From: Arctopsyche grandis
Taxonomy: Eukaryota > Arthropoda > Insecta > Trichoptera > Hydropsychidae
Direction: 5' to 3'
Length of the DNA stretch: 64,000 bases
Assembly (NCBI RefSeq): GCF_051622035.1
Contig: NC_135355.1
Span: forward strand, 7,242,001-7,306,000
Each line of letters starts with the position of its first letter. Position 1 is the stretch's first letter. Positions 56,045 through 64,000 of the stretch are shown here, one piece after another. The position numbers and the translations under genes are program-made. Under the pieces are notes generated by a model. The model was not told where the DNA came from, ran no database searches, and worked only from the letters and a program-made list of their open reading frames with translations.

Positions 56045-56115
56045 TTTTATTTATTTATTTAAAGTTTGGACCATTGTGGCATTACAGGAATTCCTAATGC
56101 GCAACAATGGTCATA
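56045..56115 (-). repeat. LINE 3' terminal stem-loop copy
   Basis: The reverse complement shows GACCATTGTTGC, loop, GCCACAATGGTC, then A/T-rich AAATAAATAAAT. It is nearly the same as the LINE tail at 39.6 kb, with one mismatch in the stem. Confidence 0.7.
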
Positions 56116-56348
56116 AATATAACAGAAAATAATCAAAATAATTAATTATTTAGAAATTTAATTAGACAAAATTATAATTTTAATTAAGAAACATCCCCGT
56201 AAGCCTTACGGCGTAAGGCCCAAATAAAATATGTATATATTCATATTATCCATGCATATTCACTTGGACCTTTCTATATACATATATATGTACGTATATA
56301 CTATATGTACATATGTATTTTGCCATATGTAAAGTGGTAGGTACAGAG

Positions 56349-56943
56349 TAGGGATCCCAAATATTCGTCGACTTCAACTATTCGAATATCGAATAGTAAA
56401 TCAAGAGCTATTCGAATATTCGAATATATTCGAAATTTAAAAAAAAAGGTAATTACATATGTACCAAGCATAAATTTGAATGAATCTTGAATCTTATCAT
56501 AGTTGCCATTGAATTCCACCTCGTTTTTACAGCCAATAATAATTCATTATGATTTCTTGTAAAAATGTATATTTCGCCGGTGACCTCTTAAATATTCATA
56601 TTATTTTTCTGATGTTTTCTAAAATTTCGTAGAGATTATTATCGATCGAAAAGTGATTTTCTTCAAACATTTCCGTATTTAATGAATAAAAATCCGTTTC
56701 TTCACATGTAGACATTTCATCTTCTTCATTATCTTCATTTTTATCACAATTATCCCCATTATATATTTCATTTTCTTCATAATCGTCGGCTTCTTCGTCG
56801 TCACTCTTTTCATGTTGATTTTGTGTATTTAGTTTATAAAAAAAATATAAACACGAATAATATTCGAATAGTTGATGAAATATTCGAATAACGAATGGCT
56901 GAAAAATCGGACGAATAATTCGAATATTAGATTGGGATCCCTA
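56349..56943 (-). mobile_element. Non-autonomous hAT element with perfect 8 bp target duplication
   Basis: Ends TAGGGATCCCAAATATTCG and ATTGGGATCCCTA are inverted, with subterminal repeats of ATTCGAATA. GTACAGAG flanks it exactly (56341-56348 and 56944-56951). The middle, on the minus strand, still encodes an acidic stretch (DDEEADDYEENEI) like the linker of a transposase; the rest is lost. Confidence 0.85.
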
Positions 56944-57982
56944 GTACAGAGGCCCATCCATGAGGGAGGATTGGGGGTTTAATCGGGGCATTTGAATCTC
57001 CATGGATCTGATCTATAGTATATATATGTATTAGGAATTAACATATTATAGATTGTATGGCCTAATATAATGTAATTAACATATTTCAATTGCAGAACGC
57101 GTTTGAACATTTTGCAGGAGCCATACAATTTTTCCCTTTTTCAAATACATCTGTACTCATTGCACATTTAGTGGGGTACATACACCTTAATACATTAATA
57201 TATGTATAATTAAATACATTTATACGTTTTCTAATATTTTGTAGTGAAAATTGAATATGCACTATCAATTTTTGAGGGTCGACAGTCACAGCTTCCTGTT
57301 TAATATCGATAATTGAATATTACACACATAGTCAGGGTAAGTGCATGCGCTTGATAATGGCGCGTATATATGTATGTATGCATGTAGACGATAAAAACGA
57401 CTCGTTGGCAAAATTGCCACTATATATTCTACATTCCAAATGTTATTGTAATATATGTAATTGTGTATTCAATGATGGCACGCCCGGGAATCAAGAAAGA
57501 AGTCTGCCGCGAGAATTGCGGCTCGTCGTTGGGCATCTTGCTTAATGTTAAATGCAAGCTGCCTAGCGAAGGGCAACAATACCTCGAGGGCATCTCTACC
57601 AACTCGACCGACTGATAATCATCACAATAAAACGAAAATTAAACAACGATACGGCATAGTAATGAATACCCGCAGATAAAAAATGAAAAAATAAACAATA
57701 ATCTACAAATACATAATAAGTGTCTGTACATATGTAAGTACATACATGATACATATATAATATGTACCTATCTTAAATCATAATCCTTTATCTACTGCCA
57801 CTTCATATGTAGATAAAATAAAAGCCATTAATGCTGTAATTAAATGTTTTCAGGCATTCCAACGATGAATATGTCTTTAATGTGTGATTTTCGTACCGAT
57901 TAATAGAATCGGGGTGGATAGTTATACCGATATTCATCACAAATCAGTATTTTGAGTTTGTCATACAAACATAATATAATAA
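56944..57982. other. Spacer, no gene seen
   Basis: AT-rich with a short higher-GC segment near 57480-57610. The frames at 57086-57289 and 57345-57545 have no recognisable family features. Confidence 0.4.
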
Positions 57983-58108
57983 ACTAGTGTTGGACCCGTT
58001 GATTTCAACGGGTGGTTTCGAAAAGGAATTGAAACTCGAATAAAAATAAAGTTAAAGATATTGAATCGACTGGTTTGTGATTACGAATTACGAATTACGT
58101 TTTGTGCA
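57983..58108. repeat. Repeat head with ACTAGTGTTG terminus
   Basis: Starts with the same 10-mer, ACTAGTGTTG, that ends repeat family C at 60223, followed by the perfect hairpin ACCCGTTGATTTCAACGGGT and, further on, a doubled ACGAATT. It leads directly into the GC minisatellite. Confidence 0.5.
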
Positions 58109-58474
58109 TCGCCGACCCCCCGACGCCTTTGCCCCCAGCGCCCCCGATGCCTCCGTCGCTCCGGGGCCTTCGGCCCCAGCGCCGCCGACGCCTCCGGCGC
58201 CCCCAGCGCCCCCGATGCCTTCGGCATCCCGGGGGCTTCGCCCCCAGCGCCCCGATGCCTTCGGCACCCCGGGGGCTTCGCCCCCAGCGCCGCCGACGCC
58301 TCCGGCGCCCCCAGCGCCCCCGATGCCTTCGGCACCCCGGGGGCTTCGCCCCAGCGCCGCCGACGCCTCCGGCGCCCCCAGCACCCCGGATGCCTTCGGC
58401 ACCCCGGGGGCTTCGCCCCCAGCGCCCCCGATGCCTTCGGCATCCTGAGGGCTTCGCCCCCAGCGCCCCGATGC
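58109..58474. repeat. GC-rich hairpin minisatellite 2
   Basis: Units of about 40 bp containing GGGGGCTTCGCCCCCAGCGC and CCCCGATGCCTTCGGCACCC, alternating with CGCCGACGCCTCCGGCGCCC. Each phrase is a small hairpin. The sequence is related to minisatellite 1 at 36.6-37.1 kb. Pro/Ala-rich and Gly-rich frames across it are repeat artefacts. Confidence 0.85.
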
Positions 58475-58760
58475 AAAAATGAAAAAAATGAAAAAACTGA
58501 AAAAATGAAAAAAATGAAAAAAATGAAAATTATGAAAAAAATGAAAAAAATTAAAAAACTGAAAAAACCTGAAAAAACTGAAAAAAACTGAAAAATATGA
58601 AAAAACTGAAAAAATGAAAAATATGAAAAAAATGAAAAATATGAAAAAAATGAAAAAAAAAAAATTTTGTTCCCCATACTGGTTGACGGTTGATCGTCCG
58701 TCATATATATACAAATATACATACAAATATACAAATATACAAATATACAAATATATTTAG
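58475..58760. repeat. GAAAAAAT minisatellite and ACAAATAT microsatellite
   Basis: From 58475 to about 58660 the sequence is a run of AAAAAATGA/AAAAACTGA units; from about 58705 to 58755 it repeats ACAAATAT. A unique GTTGACGGTTGATCGTCCG segment separates them. Confidence 0.8.
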
Positions 58761-58798
58761 CGACAGTCCGTTTTTATATATAATATAATCTAATTCAT

Positions 58799-59915
58799 TA
58801 ATAAAATATTTAGGAGTAACGTTCGATAAAATAATGAGATGGGCACCTCACATTGAGGGAGCGAAATGCAAGACGATGCGGGGTATATCCTCGATCGGTC
58901 TCCGTGACGAGACAGAATGTTAAATTACAGAAAACGCAAATATCGGAAGGCAAAGATCGAAAATCGAAAGATCTTAAGTCGAAAGATCAAAAAAAAAAAT
59001 GGTGCATGATAAACGGTACATACTCACTTAATTTGCGCGAGCAGGATACAACAGGAACAAGAGGAACATGCTTTTCCTCCCGTATTAATGTGCACGCGCA
59101 GAATACGGGAGGAAAAGCATGTTCCTCTTGTTCCTGTTGTATCCTGCTCGCGCAAATTAAGTGAGTATGTACCGTTTATCATGCACGATTTTTTTTTCAT
59201 CTTTCGACTTAAGATCTTTCGATTTTCTATCTTTGCCTTCCGATATTTGCGTTTTCTGTCATTTAACATTCTGTCTCGTCACGTAGACCCAATATTTAAT
59301 CGCCATAGTTCTTTTTCAACTCAAAATAAAATAAAATTATATCGCGCGCTCATATTACCATTATGAAACTATGCTTCACCTGTATGGAATAACGCCTCGA
59401 ATACTAACCTTTCCAAGCTCGAAGTAATACAAAATAAATCCCTAAAAATAATTTATTATATACCCATATATACTAACATGAAAAAACTGCATGCCATATA
59501 TAATATTCCGTTTGTTACAGACATTACTAACAAACTAACCAGTATATTCTATGACAAAATCACTAATAACCATAGTAACACACTTGTGAAGAGTCTCGGT
59601 GATTACAACAAAATGTCTATACCCTTCAGGTATAACACACAGATTACTTAAACACAATCGACTTTAGAGAGTCTTTAATTAATATTTTGTATTAGATGTA
59701 TTATGAACATTTATAAGGATTGTAAATAGGTTTTTGAGCTCTTTTTCCTATTATGCTGTAGATTAATATTAGAATAATATAATACTATGATTACTAAACA
59801 AATTAAATTAAATTGTAAAATAGAAAATGATCAGTAGATCAGTAGCTATTAAAATAAATATAAGATGTATTGTGAACATAATTTCGTAATAATAAAAAGC
59901 AATTTAAAAATCAAA
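58799..59915 (+). pseudogene. 5'-truncated LINE (second family), split by a foldback element
   Basis: Before the insertion: YLGVTFDKIMRWAPHIEG; after it: KLYRALILP, YASPVWNNASN, LEVIQNKSLKI and DYNKMSIPFRYN, the thumb and C-terminal parts of a jockey-clade type reverse transcriptase. A stop interrupts the frame near 59365. The protein ends near 59650 and is followed by an A/T-rich 3' UTR. The foldback element occupies 58897-59289. Confidence 0.75.
58897..59289. mobile_element. Large foldback element (family F), 393 bp, inside a LINE
   Basis: Ends GGTCTCCGTGACGAGACAG and CTGTCTCGTCACGTAGACC are inverted copies with one mismatch, and the arms match each other over almost the whole length. It shares ACGCAAATATCGGAAGGCAA and the central GCAGGATACAACAGGAAC with the copy at 37.3 kb. 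The open frames across it on both strands arise because the arms mirror each other. Confidence 0.88.
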
Positions 59916-60222
59916 AATCAAATAATCTAATTATATAAATACATACATTTATATGTACAATGTACACACATACATACATATGTATGTACATAGTTAAACA
60001 ATTTAAACATTTATTTTCAACTTATTTTCATTCAGATGAAAACTTAATTTTATGCAAAAAATATATGTTTCTGGGAAAATTTTACTCTATTATTTTAATA
60101 TGTGTATATGTAATATGTATGTAGCACTGTGGTGATTTTTTAAAAATATTTTAGATAACTTACATTATATGTATGTATATATGTACATATCTAAGTTTTT
60201 GAATAGTAAAAAACAAATTTTA

Positions 60223-60730
60223 ACTAGTGTTGAAAATTGAAAATATAATATCGCTATTCTGTCGGTGTGTCTGTGTGTGTATCTGAGATAGCGCTCGCCG
60301 TACTATAATAGTCGTTTCGATTCGACATACATTTGTACGTCACAGCTAAACCACGGCCAACAAAATGTACGAATATAATTACGAAAGAAAAAACTTCTAT
60401 ATATGTATACTGTTTGCTACCAATGTTTCCTCTAGGCAAATTAATCTCTGAACATTTTGAGCATCTATTGAAAATTTATTTAATTAATTAATTTTTCCAT
60501 TGGTGTTTTATATTGTTTTTATGTAGGTAGGTAGGTAGGTAGTTTTTACCATTTTTTTCATATTAAACAAATAGAAATATTAAATTAAATATATTTTAAA
60601 GGTATTAGAAAAAAATTCGACCGCATGCAGATCGAACATAGGACCGACATATTTATTTTAATTTAATTTAATTAAAAAACTTAATATGCCAACACCCATG
60701 CGATGATATATCATCGGGTACAACACTAGT
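60223..60730. repeat. Dispersed repeat family C, full copy
   Basis: 508 bp bounded by perfect 10 bp inverted ends ACTAGTGTTG and CAACACTAGT. The interior matches 47094-47510. A GTAG microsatellite lies at about 60524-60542. No coding capacity. Confidence 0.75.
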
Positions 60731-61657
60731 ACATATATTATATCACTGAGTTTTTACTTTATCTATGTGTGTAGTAGCAATAGATGAAGTTTTGTGAACA
60801 TGCGAAAATTCGAACTCGAGATTTTGACTGATTCGAATTCAGAATCGATCACTGATCACGTTTTCATGATCTAGAAAAAGTGTGTGTCTCTGTGTATTTT
60901 GAGGATTTTTCGAACACCGTTAGCCTTATCGAACTGTAACTTTTAATAATATCGGTTACTGAAATTCTTATCGATACGACGTAAGTATTTTTCAAATTTT
61001 TAAGTTGATAAATTTTTTGCGTGTAATTTTGCATTACATACAAAGTGATTTGTAAGATACCAAACCAAACTTAATGTTATTTTTAAAATTTAATTATGAA
61101 GAAATTATAACAGATATTATATTACGTTTTTAATACATATTATATAAAAAATAGTTGATATCAAATGTTAATTTATGGCTAAATATGTCCACATGTATTG
61201 TATCAATGATGACGAATAATATAATGAATTTTATTTAAAACCTTTATCGATTTGCTACGAAAACAATTGTAAATGAAATGGCGTTAAAGCAACTGTATAC
61301 TAATCACCTGGTAACCCCATTAACCACCCTTTATTTATCAACTTTTTTGTATTTTTTATTTTTGTCAAATGATCGATGTATGTAGAAGATGCATCGAGTG
61401 ACCTTCGTGTACAACTTAAGACTGGCTAGGAAGGTCGTCCAGCCAGAGGGTGCAGTGCTCCATTTGTTAGTAATATTACCATTTAAGGTTTATGTAGAAA
61501 ATGTAGAAAAATCTCCGCAACGCATTACATTTTTCTATTCGTACATTCTCAAAACACTTTTATTGAAATTAATAAAATACTTGCTATTTATAAATGTGAA
61601 ATAGACGTCGGGGATTTTCCCATTCGCCATTAAATCATACTACATACATATAGTACG
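60731..61657. other. Spacer with a possible untranslated exon
   Basis: About 60870-60980 is of higher complexity and ends CGATACGACGTAAGTATT, a consensus splice donor. No linked coding exon is seen in the window. The 71-residue frame at 61389-61604 has no recognisable content. Confidence 0.35.
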
Positions 61658-62720
61658 CAGTGGCGTAACGTGAATTCCAGGCGCCCCGCCACAAAATATT
61701 TTAAGGCACCCCCCCCCCCCCCCTCTTATACACATTATTTCCTTACAACTGTTCCATAAATCTCTTCTTCTGCATTTTGTATTTTCGCGCTCAAATAAGT
61801 CACAAAACCTGCTTTATATTCCAAAAGTGGATCATAAGCTATCAGAAGTTTAATAAAAGATATAAAATTTCCAGGATTGTTAGAAGATACAAAACTCTCT
61901 TGATGTCCATCTAAATGCCAAATTATTTTTAGTCAATATTAATATAACATTAATAGCACGATAATGGACTTGACGCCAATATTTTTTTAAAAACAAGACT
62001 GCATTTCTGAAGAGATATATTTTTCAATTTTCTCTGAATTTTCCCACAAATCGCACGTAAAAACAGGAACCTCAGAAATAATTTGACCACTTCACCAGAA
62101 ATGACTGAGGAAGAAGGGCTATGACCAGTCGATTGAATTTTCCCAACAGTTTGCATTAAGTTCGCCGTATTATCTCCATTTCTCGAATAAGAGCTAGGTT
62201 GCTTTTCTGATAAAACTGCCGAAGGACTTAATTCCACTATTTCACTAGAGAATTTGTCAGTTTTAGTCAATTTCGATTAACTCTCGATTTGATTATTTTT
62301 TCGCTTTCTTCACAGAACTTCTTCTTAAAACTAGTCATATTAAAAATATATATAAAATACTTCTCAACTACAGAGAACACAATGGTACACTACAGAGAAC
62401 CTTGAGCAATGAGCTAATTTTTATATAAAACGATCAAACACATTTCGGGATTGGTTTATGTAATTGTAATCAATCGCGATCTTATTCCGGAGCGTGTTCA
62501 AAATCAATTGTCGAAAAATCTGAACGAACTCACTGATTTTGTGCGTTAAGTTATAAAATTGACATATTTTGGTCGCGTTCTATTATTTATTAACGGAAAG
62601 ACTTAAAAAGTAAAAAAAAAAATCAGTGAAAAAGGCGCGCCGCTTTACGGCGCCCTCCAAGGCTCGGCGCTCGGAGAAACTTTTGCCATTTTGCGTGGTT
62701 TTTACAATTTTCATCAGCTG
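61658..62720 (-). mobile_element. Degenerate hAT-type element
   Basis: The left edge CAGTGGCGTAACGTG is typical of one hAT group, followed by GGCGCC and a run of about 17 C (61711-61727). The minus-strand frame 62270-61950 is Ser-rich at its start (ELSPSAVLSEKQPSSYS) and could be a transposase N-terminus. The right side near 62635-62665 has further GGCGCC-type sequence, but a matching end or target duplicate was not found. Confidence 0.45.
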
Positions 62721-64000
62721 TATTATAGGTAAAAACTACATTCATATGTATGTACATATAAACAATATAAAAATAATTAACTTAAATTAAACTAAATGAA
62801 TTTATTAAAATTAAATTCATTTTCAAAGATCTCGCTAAATTCTCGTGTATTTTCCAAGAGGGAATATCGACAACAAACAATATACATGTATATACGAGCT
62901 TTTCCTTGATTCTACCATCCAAACCTTACATACATACAAAGTCTCTTTCGAAATTATATGTATATTAGATTCTCGACGATAGCTTCAGTTTACTGAAGCC
63001 GTTTTATTACAAAATGTGAAAATATCTTCCGGCTTAAATGTCCTGTATACGTATTTTCTAAATCTGGCCACCCTAACTATGTAATTCTATAATTTGAACA
63101 TCAATTTGAAGTATATATATTCGGTGCAAGTTTTTTTTGATTTTGAAAAGAAGAGAAAAAAACAATATTTCTTATTTATAAATTTCGATTTCACAACGAA
63201 AGGGTTTCCTAATGTTGTAAAATACTGTCTTAAATAAATTAACATTCACTAAATGCTAAATTCAAGCATTTCACACATTTGAGAAGAATAACTATTTTAA
63301 ATAAAAATATATTGATAACAATAGAATTTAATATTAAATGCGGTTTTTTGTATTTTTTGACATTTTATCCGAGTCACATTTTACAATCAATTTTTTAACC
63401 ACTTCTTCCACTTTCTGATGATAATACAATATTCTATCAAAATTTGTTTTACAAATTCAGAAAATCGGTTCTAAATCTTTTTAAGATTTTACCGCATTGG
63501 TCTTACGAATTGAATGAAACAAATTTTAATATTTTAAAGATTTAATATAATATTGATATAAAATTTCCAATCAGCAACTGGTACAGCGAGTTATTATGCG
63601 ACATAAACTATTTTCCATTACAATTTAAAATTACAACACGGCTTTTTAGATATATGTATATAATGTAAAAAAATACATCGAAGGGCTTAATGTGTGTAAT
63701 CTTTTGTAAGCCTCGTTCAGTGCAACAACTCAAGCAATCAACGCCCAAGACATCCTTGAATTATCTCTTTATCATATTTCGTGGGAAAAGCGAGTATCGT
63801 CTGCAATTTTAAAAATAGCTGATGAAAGTACATACATATGTATGTACATATATACTTGCTGGATTCAAGTTAACCAGCTATCGACTGTAGTTTTTAAAAT
63901 GTAAATACATACTTACAAATATTTTACTGTACCTAATTTTATTGTCGATAGATTTAGTCACGATTGGTTTCCAGTTTAATGACCGGATAAAACGAAATGT
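62721..64000. other. AT-rich end of window, no gene seen
   Basis: Contains an ACATACATATGTATGT palindrome near 63830. No supported gene, RNA or transposon edge. Confidence 0.4.

Noticed and set aside
58061-58750. Several long frames on both strands of the GC and GAAAAAAT arrays
   Set aside because: They arise from repetition in all frames; translated sequences are Pro/Ala, Gly or Lys/Phe runs without domains.
1-64000. CRISPR array, operon or phage-like region
   Set aside because: All genes have spliceosomal introns; repeats are transposons and satellites, without regularly spaced spacers.

Overview
This window is nuclear DNA of an insect, or at least an arthropod. It is AT-rich, its genes have short GT-AG introns, and it is full of transposable elements, miniature inverted-repeat elements (MITEs) and palindromic ACATACATATGTATGT-type simple repeats. 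No prokaryotic features or CRISPR arrays were seen. The insect order cannot be fixed from the sequence alone.

Layout. At 1-511 (minus) lies the 5' part of the structure-specific nuclease gene SLX1, divergent from a complete ZNHIT2-like gene (722-2207, plus). Three paralogous carbonyl reductase genes of the short-chain dehydrogenase type follow on the minus strand (2239-3081, 4882-5718, 14263-15123). The gap between the second and third is filled by hAT remnants and by a terminal-inverted-repeat element that was itself split by a 4.65 kb Gypsy LTR retrotransposon (7838-12486). From 15.2 to 20.1 kb there are only MITEs, a foldback element and a decayed LINE. A 13-exon gene (20223-29415, plus) encodes an AT-hook, Ser/acidic-rich nuclear protein with a HIRIP3-like C-terminal region; its introns hold a hAT MITE, a LINE tail and a Tigger element that contains a SINE. 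After 5.4 kb of AT-rich intergenic DNA comes OGG1 (34821-36343, minus, 6 exons), then a GC-rich minisatellite and a large foldback element. GPN3 (43030-44276, plus, 5 exons) and POLDIP2 (44507-49518, minus, 6 exons) converge tail to tail. The last 14 kb is repeat territory: MITEs, LINE 3' ends, a second GC minisatellite with a second foldback element, and hAT-type elements.

How the genes relate. They do not form one pathway. SLX1 and OGG1 act in DNA repair. POLDIP2 is a mitochondrial/nuclear protein first described as a DNA polymerase delta partner. ZNHIT2 and GPN3 are both linked to assembly of RNA polymerase and R2TP-type complexes. The carbonyl reductases form a local detoxification/metabolism cluster. 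Exon joins were worked out by hand; every joined CDS keeps frame across all junctions.

The most interesting points are: a 3'-terminal stem-loop with conserved loop and covarying stem shared by a tRNA-derived SINE and LINE families; a canonical G GGA AAC slippery site plus stem-loop at the gag/pol junction of the Gypsy element; a family of about 390 bp foldback elements, two of which lie next to related GC-rich hairpin minisatellites in otherwise AT-rich DNA; several hAT-type elements with perfect 8 bp target duplications; and the HIRIP3-like AT-hook protein.
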